Shown here: positions 9,312 through 17,626 of the stretch, piece by piece
How the letters are laid out: each line of letters starts with the position of its first letter
How positions within the stretch are numbered: position 1 is the first letter of the stretch
Source: Roseovarius pelagicus
Lineage (GTDB): Bacteria > Pseudomonadota > Alphaproteobacteria > Rhodobacterales > Rhodobacteraceae
NCBI RefSeq assembly: GCF_025639885.1
Contig: NZ_CP106738.1
Location: 1,240,001-1,304,000 of the forward strand
Length of the DNA: 64,000 nucleotides
Reading direction: 5' to 3'
Notes under the pieces: generated by a model
The model's input: only the letters and a program-made list of their open reading frames with translations
Database searches by the model: none
What the model was told of the DNA's origin: nothing
Translations under genes and position numbers: made by a program

Positions 9312-9680
9312 TTATTTCTTCTTGCCAGCAATGGCCCGTGCGGGGCCTTTGCGGGTGCGGGCATTGGTGTGGGTCCGCTGACCGCGCACCGGCAGGTTAC
9401 GACGGTGGCGCAGGCCACGGTAGCAGCCGAGGTCCATCAGACGCTTGATGTTCATCTGGGTCTCACGGCGCAGGTCGCCTTCGACGGTCAGGTTCGCATC
9501 GATGTGCTCACGAACTGCCAGCAACTCGGCGTCGCTCAGCTCGTTAACGCGACGGGATGCGTCGATGTTGACGGCTGCACAGATGTCCTTGGCCGTCGAG
9601 TGGCCAATTCCGGTGATGTAGGTCAGGGCGATCGGGACGCGTTTATGCGTCGGGATGTTAACGCCGGCGATACGTGCCAA
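9312..9680 (-). CDS. rpsM: 30S ribosomal protein S13
   Basis: S13 (uS13) forms the head-to-50S bridges and contacts P-site tRNA through its C-terminal tail. The 122 aa include [14 protein letters not shown], a helix-hairpin-helix around [13 protein letters not shown] and the tail [25 protein letters not shown] basic end. Here it is the first gene of its transcription unit: adk and secY lie further upstream but are separated by four unrelated secreted-protein genes and a promoter candidate at 9836-9864. Confidence 0.98.
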   Translation of the reverse strand: MARIAGVNIPTHKRVPIALTYITGIGHSTAKDICAAVNIDASRRVNELSDAELLAVREHIDANLTVEGDLRRETQMNIKRLMDLGCYRGLRHRRNLPVRGQRTHTNARTRKGPARAIAGKKK

Positions 9681-9703
9681 GTGTCATTTCCTTTTCGTTG
9701 CGG

Positions 9704-9728
9704 GTCCGTAATGCCAGACCCTTTTTTC
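9704..9728 (+). other. hairpin in the rpsM leader, T run on the opposite strand
   Basis: GGGTCCG...CAGACCC forms a 7-bp stem followed by TTTTTT on the + strand. On the transcribed minus strand it is a leader hairpin about 25 bases before the rpsM ATG, so it could be a translational control element or simply block antisense reading. Confidence 0.45.
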
Positions 9729-9835
9729 ACAACATAAGCCCGAGGCGTGTCCGCTCCGGGCCGCAGCTGAATTCAGGTGATCGATTCCGATTCCAGACAG
9801 GCCAGAGGGAATCATTTTCTCGGTCGAGATGGTGC

Positions 9836-9864
9836 TGGTTAGGGGTAATTCACGGGGGCGTCAA
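9836..9864 (-). promoter_or_regulatory. promoter candidate for rpsM-rpsK-rpoA-rplQ
   Basis: On the minus strand TTGACG (9864-9859), a 17-base spacer and TAACCA (9841-9836). It lies about 150 bases before rpsM and downstream of a terminator-like hairpin that ends the four-cysteine gene cluster. Confidence 0.5.
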
Positions 9865-9871
9865 CCCCTCC

Positions 9872-9894
9872 CCCGAAAGGGGCGTCACGCCCCG
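9872..9894 (-). terminator. GC-rich hairpin after the four-cysteine gene cluster
   Basis: On the minus strand GGGGCG-TGA-CGCCCC followed by TTTC, starting two bases after the stop codon at 9896. The short T stretch makes it a weak terminator. Confidence 0.45.
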
Positions 9895-9895
9895 C

Positions 9896-10258
9896 TCATC
9901 CACAGGCGTGGTATAGTGTCGGCTCACCCGTGTCGCCCTGATAAACCCGAAGAACATCGGGTTCCTCGGGGAAGGCGCGAATGACGAAAACCGTGGGATA
10001 AACAAACCCCGGCTCTTCGCAATAACCGGCGCTGACATGTGTAATCTCGAGTCCCAGATTGCCGACTGGCAGCGGCTCTTTCAGCGCGCAATGATACTCG
10101 ATCTCCCAGAAATCCTGGCCATCGAAACTCATGCCTTGTTCTTGCCTGTCAATCAACTCCAACGGGCAGAGTTTAGCATCGGTGACAAAGTCAACATTCT
10201 GGGCCTGTAACGGGGCCACCATCGCCAGTGACATAAACGTTGTCAGGATCAATCGCAT
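9896..10258 (-). CDS. secreted four-cysteine protein, paralogue 4
   Basis: A 120-aa protein of unknown function. The N-terminal 20 residues (MRLILTTFMSLAMVAPLQAQ) form a clear Sec signal peptide. The mature part has four cysteines, at residues 31, 57, 80 and 119, with the last one next to the C-terminus (YHACG). Their spacing (26, 23, 39) is nearly the same as in the three genes upstream, while the rest of the sequence is strongly diverged. Two periplasmic disulfides are likely. It is the last gene of the cluster, 43 bases after the previous one, with AGGAG 7 bases before the ATG. Confidence 0.8.
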   Translation of the reverse strand: MRLILTTFMSLAMVAPLQAQNVDFVTDAKLCPLELIDRQEQGMSFDGQDFWEIEYHCALKEPLPVGNLGLEITHVSAGYCEEPGFVYPTVFVIRAFPEEPDVLRVYQGDTGEPTLYHACG

Positions 10259-10301
10259 GGGTCACTCCTAATCTCTGCAAGACAGATAATGCCCCTAAGC
10301 A

Positions 10302-10682
10302 TCATTCACCGCAACGGTAGAACCGAACCGGGGAAATACCACCGCTGTTCTGAAATACCCTGACGGTGTTGGCGTTCCACTGCACAATCTCTAACTCGGC
10401 TTGCCAGCGGCTGGTCGCTGTCCCGCACTGGGCCGTCGTTAAAACCGACTGTTCTCCACGCAGGATTGCCTTGCCTGCCTCCAATGGCCACTCGCAACTG
10501 AACTCATGGGTCGCAAGGCCGGTGCTTGTTAGGCGTATTATGCTGTTATCCTCGATATCGCCCTCATCGGCGTCGCAGAAATCAGGGTCGGAAAGGTAGA
10601 AGGCTTCGACATCCGCCGCTGTTTCGGCCAACGCCGGGATTGTCAGGATACTTATCAAGATAATGCAGAAACGATGGAACAT
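10302..10682 (-). CDS. secreted four-cysteine protein, paralogue 3
   Basis: A 126-aa protein of unknown function with a signal peptide (MFHRFCIILISILTIPALAE). Mature cysteines are at 36, 63, 86 and 124 (spacing 27, 23, 38). It shares with the first gene of the cluster the motifs FxCxWP, a WQAE box and the C-terminal VFQNSGGISPVRFYRC, so these two are clear paralogues. The ATG at 10682 is preceded by AGGAG; the frame is open upstream but only over the neighbouring gene. No enzyme motif is visible; a small disulfide-bonded periplasmic or extracellular protein is the safest reading. Confidence 0.82.
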   Translation of the reverse strand: MFHRFCIILISILTIPALAETAADVEAFYLSDPDFCDADEGDIEDNSIIRLTSTGLATHEFSCEWPLEAGKAILRGEQSVLTTAQCGTATSRWQAELEIVQWNANTVRVFQNSGGISPVRFYRCGE

Positions 10683-10731
10683 CGTAGTTTCTCCTGTCCG
10701 ATTTCCTCTGAGCCCCTCACTCGACCGGTCG

Positions 10732-11166
10732 TCAATCTGCTGAGGCACCTGCCTGCGGCTTGAGCTTGAACGCGCGCTCGCTGCCACCCGTTGGCCTGTT
10801 ATGGCCATCAGGGCATGGGCCATAGGTTTTGCGGGGCAGACGCTTATCCTCTGTCGTCAACCTGATCCCGCCTTCCGGCGCCTGTTCGAACACCACATCG
10901 ACCGACCACTCTCCAACGCCATCCATACACACGGCTATACGCTTTTGCTCCGCTGGCCGCTCCTTGGTCAGGTCTAGTGGCGGTTCCCATTTACAGCGGA
11001 TGTAGTGATCACCAACCGTGGTGGCATCCAGCATGGTAACATCTTCCAGTTCCTGGATCGCATAATCGGCCTTGCACAGGTCCGGGCGCGAGGTCAGCGT
11101 CTGCTCGTCGGCCACCACCGTGCCCGCCAGTCCCGACAAGATGACAGTCAGCGCAAATCGTCTCAT
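10732..11166 (-). CDS. secreted four-cysteine protein, paralogue 2
   Basis: A 144-aa protein of unknown function. The signal peptide MRRFALTVILSGLAGTVVAD ends near residue 20. Cysteines are at 31, 58, 80 and 118 (spacing 27, 22, 38), with the family features IRCKWEPP and CxxxxxxW, but with a C-terminal extension of about 25 residues beyond the fourth cysteine that the others lack. The start overlaps the stop of the upstream gene as ATGA, so translation is probably coupled; GAGGAAAG supports this start. Confidence 0.82.
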   Translation of the reverse strand: MRRFALTVILSGLAGTVVADEQTLTSRPDLCKADYAIQELEDVTMLDATTVGDHYIRCKWEPPLDLTKERPAEQKRIAVCMDGVGEWSVDVVFEQAPEGGIRLTTEDKRLPRKTYGPCPDGHNRPTGGSERAFKLKPQAGASAD

Positions 11167-11555
11167 TCGCTTTCCTCTTCGACAGACGGACAATGATAGA
11201 ACTTGACCGGGCTGATCCCGCCACCATTCTGAAATACCGCCAGATAACCGTCAGTCTGGGGCGCAAATTCGAATTCGGCCTGCCACATGCCAGTGCCATT
11301 CTGACAACTCGCCGCGACAACAGCACTGCCTTCATTCGCCAGTACCGCGCCGATGTTCTGCGGCCAGTTGCACCCAAAGAAATGGTTGCTCATTTCGTGA
11401 GACGTCAGAAAAATCGTGTGTTGCATCTCGTGCTCTTCGCCCGGCGCGTCACACAGCCCCTCATCCGATATGTAAAAGAATTCTGCGCTGGCCGGTATCG
11501 ACAACCCAACGAATATCCCGACAGCCACGGACGGCAGAACAGTTACGATCTTCAT
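11163..11555 (-). CDS. secreted four-cysteine protein, paralogue 1
   Basis: A 130-aa protein of unknown function and first gene of the cluster. The signal peptide MKIVTVLPSVAVGIFVGLSI continues to an AxA site near residue 24. Cysteines are at 35, 62, 84 and 122 (spacing 27, 22, 38). It ends in VFQNGGGISPVKFYHC plus an acidic tail, closely matching paralogue 3. The ATG at 11555 has GGGAG about 8 bases upstream. It starts 133 bases downstream of adk; no convincing promoter was found in that spacer, so cotranscription from secY-adk is possible. Confidence 0.82.
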   Translation of the reverse strand: MKIVTVLPSVAVGIFVGLSIPASAEFFYISDEGLCDAPGEEHEMQHTIFLTSHEMSNHFFGCNWPQNIGAVLANEGSAVVAASCQNGTGMWQAEFEFAPQTDGYLAVFQNGGGISPVKFYHCPSVEEESE

Positions 11556-11688
11556 GGTCCACACTCCCCGAGCTTCAGATTAGCCATGGTTGCATGGCCG
11601 CAATCCAAAATTCAACATGGGAGACGCCCGCCGCAAGAGGGACTAAAAATTAGTTGGCCCTGCGGCGGTGCGGGAAACGCGGCTTGGG

Positions 11689-12330
11689 TTAGTCCAGAAC
11701 CTTGGCGATCGCGGCTTTGACCTCGTCGATCTCACCCAGACCATCGACAGATTTCAACATGTCCTTGGCGTAGTAATAGCCAATCAGCGGCGAGGTTTTC
11801 TTGTAATATTCCATCAGCCGGTTGCGCAACGCTTCTTCATTGTCGTCGGCACGACGCTTGACATCCGTGCTGCCGCAATTCTCGCATTTGCCATCCGCGG
11901 GCCAGGGTTTGGTAATGTCATTATAGACATTGCCGCAATTGCCACAAGTTGACCGCGCGGTGATCCGGCTGACCAGCGCATCGTCATCAACGCGCATTTC
12001 CACGACAGCATCCAGCGTTTCGCCACTTTCTGCCAGCAACGCCCCAAGCGCGTCTGCCTGAGCAAGCGTGCGCGGGAAGCCGTCAAAGATGAACCCGCCG
12101 CCCTTCTCGCCTTCCAGCTTCTCACGGATCAGGCCGATCACGATCTCGTCTGTCACCAGATCGCCTCGGGCCATCACGTCTGCCACGATCTTACCCATCT
12201 CGGTGCCGGAGTCCTTGGCCTCGCGCAGCATGTCGCCGGTGCTGAGCTGGATCATGCCCCGCTCTGAAACCAGAATATGTGCTTGCGTGCCTTTGCCGGC
12301 GCCCGGCGGCCCAAGAAGGATAATGTTCAT
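11689..12330 (-). CDS. adk: adenylate kinase, zinc-type LID
   Basis: Catalyses ATP + AMP = 2 ADP in the cytoplasm. The 213 aa contain the P-loop GPPGAGKGT (7-15), the AMP-binding block STGDMLR (30-36), DGFPRT (83-88) and a LID domain with Cys129, Cys132, Cys149 and Cys152, the four-cysteine arrangement that binds a structural zinc. Its start overlaps the secY stop by 4 bases, so it is coupled to secY as in many bacteria. Downstream the usual neighbour rpsM is displaced by the four-cysteine genes. Confidence 0.98.
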   Translation of the reverse strand: MNIILLGPPGAGKGTQAHILVSERGMIQLSTGDMLREAKDSGTEMGKIVADVMARGDLVTDEIVIGLIREKLEGEKGGGFIFDGFPRTLAQADALGALLAESGETLDAVVEMRVDDDALVSRITARSTCGNCGNVYNDITKPWPADGKCENCGSTDVKRRADDNEEALRNRLMEYYKKTSPLIGYYYAKDMLKSVDGLGEIDEVKAAIAKVLD

Positions 12331-13697
12331 CGGCGTGCTGCCCCTTTTCTGCGAGCGCGGCGTTTCCCTTTGCCGCTCAACTGCGATTTCTCGATCAGCC
12401 CTTCATACTGATGCGCCAGAAGATGGCTTTGCACCTGCTGGATCGTATCCATCGTGACTGACACCACGATCAGGACCGAGGTGCCGCCAAAATAGAAGGG
12501 AATAGCGAATTGGGAACGCAGAATCTCTGGAAGGAGACAAACTGCCGCAAGGTAACCGGAACCAAGCACAAGAATACGCGTCACAACATAGTCCAGATAC
12601 TCGGCCGTTTTCTTGCCCGGACGGATACCGGGAACAAAACCGTTCTGGTTCTTCAGATTGTCGGCGACTTCATCCGTCTTGAACGCCACGTTGTAGGTAT
12701 AGAAATAGGCAAAGAACACGATCATCAGCGCAAAGAACAGCAGATAGAGCGGCTGACCGGGGCCAAAGTAGGCGAGGATCGTCGACATGATCGGGCTGGT
12801 CGAATTGCCCTGCCCCGAGAACGTGCTGACCGTGACAGGCAGCAACAACAGTGAACTGGCAAAGATTGCCGGGATAACGCCCGCTGGGTTCACCTTGACC
12901 GGCAGGTGTGACGAGCCACCATCATACACCTTCATGCCGACCTGACGGCGCGGATACTGGATGTGAATCTTGCGCAGGGACCGCTCCATGAACACCACGA
13001 ATGCGATCACGCCGATCACCATGACCATCACACCGATGATCACCGCAGGGCTGATTGCGCCCGACCGGCCAGAGGCAAAGAACTGCGCCAACGCTGCAGG
13101 CACTTCGGCGATGATGCCGACAAAGATGATCAGTGAAATACCGTTACCGATGCCGCGCGCGGTGATCTGCTCACCCAGCCACATCAGGAACATGGTGCCG
13201 CCGACCAGCGTAATCATGCACGACGCGAGGAAGAACCCGCCGGGGGTCGTCACCAGATCGCCCGACTGCAGGCTGACCGCCAGACCGTAGGATTGCAGCG
13301 TCGCCAGAAAGACCGTGCCGTAACGGGTATACTGGTTGATCTTCTTACGGCCCTGCTCGCCTTCTTTTTTCAGCTGTTCCAGCGCAGGTACCATCGACGT
13401 CATCAACTGGACGATGATCGAAGCCGAAATATACGGCATGATGCCAAGAGCAAAGATGCCCATCCGCCCCAGCGCACCACCGGTAAACATCGACAACATG
13501 CCGCCAATGCTTGCCGCCGCGCCATCCATGAATTCACGCAGCGCCGCACCATCGATACCCGGCACCGGGATGAACGTCCCCAGCCGGTAAACGATCAGCA
13601 GACCGAGCGTGAAAAGGATACGTTTGCGAAGGTCAGTGGCCTTGCCCAACGCGGACCAGCTGGTGTTGGCGGCCATTTGTTCTGCTGCGGATACCAT
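12327..13697 (-). CDS. secY: protein translocase subunit SecY
   Basis: The channel subunit of the SecYEG translocon, 456 aa with ten expected membrane segments. Recognisable parts are [20 protein letters not shown] in TM1, the plug region following it, and [19 protein letters not shown] near TM10. The start at 13697 ([14 protein letters not shown]) is most likely; an internal ATG 7 codons later is an alternative. It forms a unit with rplO upstream and adk downstream. Its partner secE is at 49012-49209. Confidence 0.97.
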   Translation of the reverse strand: MVSAAEQMAANTSWSALGKATDLRKRILFTLGLLIVYRLGTFIPVPGIDGAALREFMDGAAASIGGMLSMFTGGALGRMGIFALGIMPYISASIIVQLMTSMVPALEQLKKEGEQGRKKINQYTRYGTVFLATLQSYGLAVSLQSGDLVTTPGGFFLASCMITLVGGTMFLMWLGEQITARGIGNGISLIIFVGIIAEVPAALAQFFASGRSGAISPAVIIGVMVMVIGVIAFVVFMERSLRKIHIQYPRRQVGMKVYDGGSSHLPVKVNPAGVIPAIFASSLLLLPVTVSTFSGQGNSTSPIMSTILAYFGPGQPLYLLFFALMIVFFAYFYTYNVAFKTDEVADNLKNQNGFVPGIRPGKKTAEYLDYVVTRILVLGSGYLAAVCLLPEILRSQFAIPFYFGGTSVLIVVSVTMDTIQQVQSHLLAHQYEGLIEKSQLSGKGKRRARRKGAARR

Positions 13698-13811
13698 TCG
13701 GCTCTCTTCTCGATAATGACAACGCCGCCGGGCCGCTGTTTCTCAGCGAGCCGGCGGCGTGTTTGAAAAACTAGAGGTTATGTAAGCGGCGCGCGGGCCG
13801 CTCACAACCAC

Positions 13812-14285
13812 TTATTCAGCCGCTGTCGCAGCTGTGACCGTCAGTTTGCCACCGGCCTTCTCGACCGCGTCGATTGCGGACTTCGATGCACCGGTCACTT
13901 CCAGCGTGACTTTGGCACTGATGTCGCCTTTGGCGAGGATGCGAACACCGTCCAGCTTGCGGCGGACCAGACCAGCGGCCAGCAGCGCATCTTCGGTGAT
14001 GGCGGCTTTGGCGTCCAGTTTCTTGTCGTCGATGAATTTCTGGATCAGGCCCAGGTTGACGACTGCGTATTTCTTGCGGTTTGGCTTGGTAAAGCCACGC
14101 TTTGGCAGACGTTGATAGAGCGGCATCTGGCCACCCTCGTACCCGGCGATCGCAACACCCGAGCGGGATTTCTGACCTTTGATACCCCGGCCACCGGTTT
14201 TGCCCATGCCAGAGCCCGGACCACGGCCAATGCGTTTGCGTTTTTGGGTTGCGCCGTCGTTATCGCGCAGTTCATGCAGTTTCAT
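13812..14285 (-). CDS. rplO: 50S ribosomal protein L15
   Basis: L15 (uL15), a late-assembling 23S rRNA binder. The 157 aa include [20 protein letters not shown] and the Gly-rich [19 protein letters not shown]. The start at 14285 has AAAGGAG 7 bases upstream. In most bacteria rpmD is directly upstream; here 3.1 kb of unrelated genes separate the two, and rplO has its own promoter candidate at 14382-14410. Confidence 0.98.
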   Translation of the reverse strand: MKLHELRDNDGATQKRKRIGRGPGSGMGKTGGRGIKGQKSRSGVAIAGYEGGQMPLYQRLPKRGFTKPNRKKYAVVNLGLIQKFIDDKKLDAKAAITEDALLAAGLVRRKLDGVRILAKGDISAKVTLEVTGASKSAIDAVEKAGGKLTVTAATAAE

Positions 14286-14381
14286 GTCGCTTCTCCTTTG
14301 CCGGATGCGGCCCCCAGCGACGGGAGCGGCCGAACGCGGCTTTGCGTGTTGGTTATCATGGCACATGTGCGCCACCGGGCG

Positions 14382-14410
14382 CGTATAGACGGGATACGAG
14401 GGGCGATCAA
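14382..14410 (-). promoter_or_regulatory. promoter candidate for rplO-secY-adk
   Basis: On the minus strand TTGATC (14410-14405), a 17-base spacer and TATACG (14387-14382), followed by a GC-rich CGCCCGG. It matches the rpsL promoter closely and lies about 97 bases before the rplO start. Confidence 0.65.
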
Positions 14411-14680
14411 GAGGAGGATTTAGCCAACCTCATCGAAAAGCCCGGCAACGCCCATTCAGCAGTCCGGATGCAAACTGCCTCGGAAATCACATCTGCCCGC
14501 ATTGTCTTACAAATGCCATGCCTTCGTCATGCCCAAAACCAATCGATCCGTAAAACGCGGTACAACTGGTCGCCCTTATGCCGCGAGCCGCATCGAAGGG
14601 CGCTTACGACAGCAACACTAAGAACCGGCACCGGCGCAACAAGTACCTGAGGCCGCATATCGCAATGAGAGGTTTGAGCT
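14411..14680. other. gene-free spacer between rplO promoter and Hint gene
   Basis: With the rplO leader this makes about 395 bases without a supported gene. A 30-codon frame at 14529-14621 has no ribosome site and no recognisable similarity. I see nothing else in it; a decayed sequence is possible. Confidence 0.5.
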
Positions 14681-15883
14681 TTGCCCGATATTGATATTGT
14701 CAGGCTTGAGACCAACCCACATGAAACCGTCAACGGTATTCGTGCCGACACGACCACACGCGGGGTCGATCTGGAGGGGTCTCAGATCACCGCCACATAT
14801 GCCGACGGAACCACCGAAACGCTAATCTGGCAAGCCTTTGACCCCTACACGAATGGCGGTGTGATCGGCACGGACATCAACATGTCCTATGGTAACAGTT
14901 CGCACGTGCTAAAAACGACCAAGCTGTTGACCTCGCTACGCTTTGACATTCAGCCTGCCGATTCCGTTTTCGACACCACAGTCACCGAGGACGATGACCC
15001 GAGCGGCGGCTCCACTCCGACCTCTAAGATTGGCTTTCCGTTCGAAGTAACCCCGGCATACGCCGACCTTCCCGGCGACATTTCGGTAACGTATTCCGGA
15101 ATCGTCAATCTGGCCGGAAGCCCGCCGGCTGGTGACCTCTTTACAACGATGACGATTGATTTCTCTGATCTCGACGCCGGTGGACTGCTCGGTGATCTGG
15201 AATGGAAAACTGACATCGACACGGTAAAGGATGCGGGCGATCTAAAACCATCGGGCGTTACCTGTTTCACCCGTGGAACAATGATCACAACAGATCAGGG
15301 CGCCTTGCCCATTGAGACGCTCAAATCCGGCGCGTATGTGCTGACGCAAGACAACGGCTTTCAGGAACTGAAAATGGTGATAAGCCGCACCGTTGGGAAA
15401 AAAGAGCTAGAGAAAAATCCAAAGCTATACCCGGTAAGGATCACGGCAAAAGCACTGGGATCAGGAGTACCGGCAAGAGATCTGGTTGTGTCGCGCCAGC
15501 ATCGCATGGTCGCACAATCCACCATTGTTAAGCGCATGTTCGGCTCGTCGTCAGTGCTGATCGCGTCGATCCGGCTCACCAGACTGCCGGGGATTTACGT
15601 CGATACCTCGTTTGACAGTGTCGAGTATTTCCACCTTATTTTTGAAAATCACGAGGTCATTTTCGCAGAAGCCACGCCGACCGAGAGCTTTTTGATATGC
15701 CCCGAGGCGCGCAACACCCTTCATCCCGCTGCATGGGCCGAATTCGCGACCCTCTTTCCTGACGCCCTCGCCGCCAGTCATACGGCAACGCCGGTGCGCG
15801 CTATTCCAAACAACATCCTGCAAAAACGCATGGTGAACCGGCACATCAAGAACGCAAAAGAGTTGTTTTGCGCAAAGCTGTAG
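14681..15883 (+). CDS. Hint (hedgehog/intein-type) domain protein
   Basis: A 400-aa protein. Residues 1-190 are acidic, Thr/Asp-rich and beta-like with no family I can name. A Hint module begins at Cys195 in VTCFTRGTMITTDQGALPIE, followed by LKSGAYVLTQDNG and the later LVVSRQHRM block, the usual layout of the Hint_2 proteins common in Roseobacter genomes. Such modules can self-cleave; whether this one does is unknown. There is no signal peptide, and Hint_2 proteins are often thought to leave by type I secretion, which is inference. The start is a TTG at 14681, supported by GAGAGG 8 bases upstream and the absence of an in-frame ATG nearby. It runs against the ribosomal genes. Confidence 0.85.
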   Translation: MPDIDIVRLETNPHETVNGIRADTTTRGVDLEGSQITATYADGTTETLIWQAFDPYTNGGVIGTDINMSYGNSSHVLKTTKLLTSLRFDIQPADSVFDTTVTEDDDPSGGSTPTSKIGFPFEVTPAYADLPGDISVTYSGIVNLAGSPPAGDLFTTMTIDFSDLDAGGLLGDLEWKTDIDTVKDAGDLKPSGVTCFTRGTMITTDQGALPIETLKSGAYVLTQDNGFQELKMVISRTVGKKELEKNPKLYPVRITAKALGSGVPARDLVVSRQHRMVAQSTIVKRMFGSSSVLIASIRLTRLPGIYVDTSFDSVEYFHLIFENHEVIFAEATPTESFLICPEARNTLHPAAWAEFATLFPDALAASHTATPVRAIPNNILQKRMVNRHIKNAKELFCAKL

Positions 15884-15895
15884 ATCGTACGCGGT

Positions 15896-16279
15896 TCACG
15901 TGGACGCCGAATAGCTACCATCCGCATCATGTGTCTCCTCGCCCGTCAGCGCAGGAGTGAACACACATAACAGGCGCAGATCCGTCTCGGCGCGGATGAT
16001 ATGTGCATCATGGCGGTCCAGCACGTACATCGTACCGGGGCGCAGCGGCCATGTGCGCCCGGTGGCCACCTCTTCGACTTCGCCCTGCCCCTCGATACAG
16101 TAATTCGCCTCAATGTGGTTCTTGTATTCCAGTCGCTGTGTGCTGCCTGCCAACACCCGCGTATCGTGAAATGAATAGCCCAAGCGATCGCGCGCCAGCA
16201 GAATGCGACGGCTTTCGAACGCATCGCCAGTGACATGATCGGGGGTATTCAGGACATCATCCAAGGTTTTCACCAGCAT
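15896..16279 (-). CDS. ectC: L-ectoine synthase (orphan EctC)
   Basis: EctC closes N-gamma-acetyl-diaminobutyrate to the compatible solute ectoine. The 127 aa match the family along the whole length (VTGDAFESRRILLARD, YKNHIEANYCIEGQGE, LTGEETHDADGSY). The iron ligands known from EctC structures are present at the expected numbers: Glu57, Tyr85 and His93. No ectA, ectB or ectD is nearby, so this is a solitary ectC, a type known in some bacteria that scavenge or repurpose the substrate. The short C-terminus is slightly truncated compared with EctC of full clusters. It faces the VWA gene divergently with 51 bases between. AAAGG lies 8 bases before the ATG. Confidence 0.88.
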   Translation of the reverse strand: MLVKTLDDVLNTPDHVTGDAFESRRILLARDRLGYSFHDTRVLAGSTQRLEYKNHIEANYCIEGQGEVEEVATGRTWPLRPGTMYVLDRHDAHIIRAETDLRLLCVFTPALTGEETHDADGSYSAST

Positions 16280-16330
16280 CTGCGCGGCCTTTCGTTGATT
16301 TCACAAACAGTCTAGTGGCAATCTGGTGCG

Positions 16331-17068
16331 ATGAGAACGTCCCTGATGCTCGTCACCGCCGCCTTCGCTTCGTTCGCCACCGCTCCTCCTCGAGCGCACG
16401 GTGCCGCGAGTTGCGCAACCGACGCGATGTTGGTTTTTGACGGGTCCGCGTCGATGGCCGAATTGGATTTCGACCTGACAGTGCCCACCCGTATTGATGA
16501 CGCTCGCCGCGCTGTGCGTCGCGCCATGCCGCAAATTGCCCCTTTTCGACGCGTGGGTCTGCTTATCTATGGGCCGGGTCCGGGTCCGGCCTGCGACCGG
16601 ATCAATTTGCATTTTGAACCTGTGGCAGATGCCGCAACCCCGATTGTTGATGCGCTCGATCAACTGGAACCACTCGGCCTGACCCCGTTAACCAACGCGG
16701 TCCGCGCCGCCGCCAAGGTGCTGCACTATCGCACCCGCCCCGGCATCGTGGTGCTGGTGACAGACGGAAACGAGACCTGCGGCGGGCGGCCCTGCGCGCT
16801 CAGCCGCGCGCTTGCAGCCGAAGCACGCGATCTGACCGTGCATGTGATCGGCTTCCGGGTGGTGGTGGATTTCTTCAGCTGGGACAGCCCCGAGGCAAAG
16901 AGTTATACCGAAGGCAAGACCGTCGCGAAATGTCTGGCCGACCAGACGGGTGGGATGTTTGTTTCGACCGAAACGGTGGATGAACTGGCGGAAGCGTTGC
17001 GAGAAACGCTGGGGTGTGCGTTGATTGGCCAGACGATTGGGCCCATTCCCTCTAAACAAAGCACATGA
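16331..17068 (+). CDS. secreted VWA-domain protein
   Basis: A 245-aa protein with a Sec-type signal (about residues 1-24) and a von Willebrand A fold. The MIDAS metal site is complete: Asp37-x-Ser39-x-Ser41 (FDGSASM), a Thr in LTPLTNAV (118/121) and Asp145 (VTDGNETC). Several extra cysteines in the mature part (CGGRPC, KCLADQTGG) suggest disulfides. VWA proteins bind partners through the metal; the partner here is unknown. No strong ribosome site is seen before the ATG at 16331. Confidence 0.85.
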   Translation: MRTSLMLVTAAFASFATAPPRAHGAASCATDAMLVFDGSASMAELDFDLTVPTRIDDARRAVRRAMPQIAPFRRVGLLIYGPGPGPACDRINLHFEPVADAATPIVDALDQLEPLGLTPLTNAVRAAAKVLHYRTRPGIVVLVTDGNETCGGRPCALSRALAAEARDLTVHVIGFRVVVDFFSWDSPEAKSYTEGKTVAKCLADQTGGMFVSTETVDELAEALRETLGCALIGQTIGPIPSKQST

Positions 17069-17167
17069 AGATCAGGGCAACGAGGATCTTCCCCTACGTC
17101 AACTCAATCGTTAACCTTAGTTAATGGACCTTTTTTGAAGGCCATTCGATCAAGGGGGTAATTCGCG

Positions 17168-17359
17168 ATGATTAAACTTGTTGTTTCTGCAAGCGTGCTC
17201 GCTCTTTCGATGACAGGATCAGTGTTCGCTGAAGCAGACAGTAAGGCCATACAGGCAGAAGTGGTTTTGGCGGAGATAGCGCATAGCGGCGGTTGCCGCA
17301 AAAGCTCTCCTCCGGGGCAATGTTGCCATGCCGGTTCAAAACCACTGCACTGCCATTGA
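17168..17359 (+). CDS. small secreted Cys/His-rich protein
   Basis: A 63-aa protein with a clear signal peptide (residues 1-21, ending VFA) and a mature part of only about 42 residues. The last 25 residues hold four cysteines (43, 52, 53, 62) and four histidines (39, 54, 61, 63) in SGGCRKSSPPGQCCH and the end LHCH, which looks like a metal-binding motif; I have seen similar short motifs in other small secreted proteins but cannot name a family. GGGGG lies 9 bases before the ATG. It follows the VWA gene by 99 bases. Confidence 0.65.
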   Translation: MIKLVVSASVLALSMTGSVFAEADSKAIQAEVVLAEIAHSGGCRKSSPPGQCCHAGSKPLHCH

Positions 17360-17363
17360 ACAG

Positions 17364-17395
17364 CAAAACGCCCCGGCCATTGCTGACCCGGGCGC
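17364..17395 (-). terminator. intrinsic terminator after rpmD
   Basis: On the minus strand CGCCCGG, an 11-base loop region and CCGGGGCG (one bulge), followed by TTTT. It ends the rpmC-rpmD unit and overlaps the 3' end region of the small secreted Cys/His protein gene on the other strand. Confidence 0.65.
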
Positions 17396-17406
17396 ATCAA
17401 ATCTGG

Positions 17407-17433
17407 GTAGGCCGGGCTTCAGCCCGGCACACC
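17407..17433. repeat. intergenic palindrome, copy B
   Basis: GTAG-GCCGGGC-TTCA-GCCCGGC-ACACC, a single copy directly after the rpmD stop codon. Confidence 0.8.
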
Positions 17434-17434
17434 A

Positions 17435-17623
17435 TCAGCCTTTTTCTTCGATGATCTCGACCATGTGCGAGACCTTGTTCACCATGCCGCGGATCGAAGG
17501 AGTGTCCTCCAGTTCGCGCGTGCGGTGCATTTTGTTGAGGCCCAGACCGATCAGCGTGGCACGCTGGCTGGCGGGGCGACGGATGGGCGAACCCACCTGT
17601 TTGACAACGATTGTCTTGGCCAT
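17435..17623 (-). CDS. rpmD: 50S ribosomal protein L30
   Basis: L30 (uL30), a small 5S-side 23S rRNA binder, 62 aa, with [20 protein letters not shown] and [19 protein letters not shown]. It starts 3 bases after the rpsE stop and closes the rpmC-rpmD unit. Its usual downstream neighbour rplO is 3.1 kb away here. Confidence 0.98.
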   Translation of the reverse strand: MAKTIVVKQVGSPIRRPASQRATLIGLGLNKMHRTRELEDTPSIRGMVNKVSHMVEIIEEKG

Positions 17624-17626
17624 GTC

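Noticed and set aside
14529..14621. A 30-codon frame before the Hint gene
   Set aside because: No ribosome site and no similarity that I can name; possible decayed sequence only.
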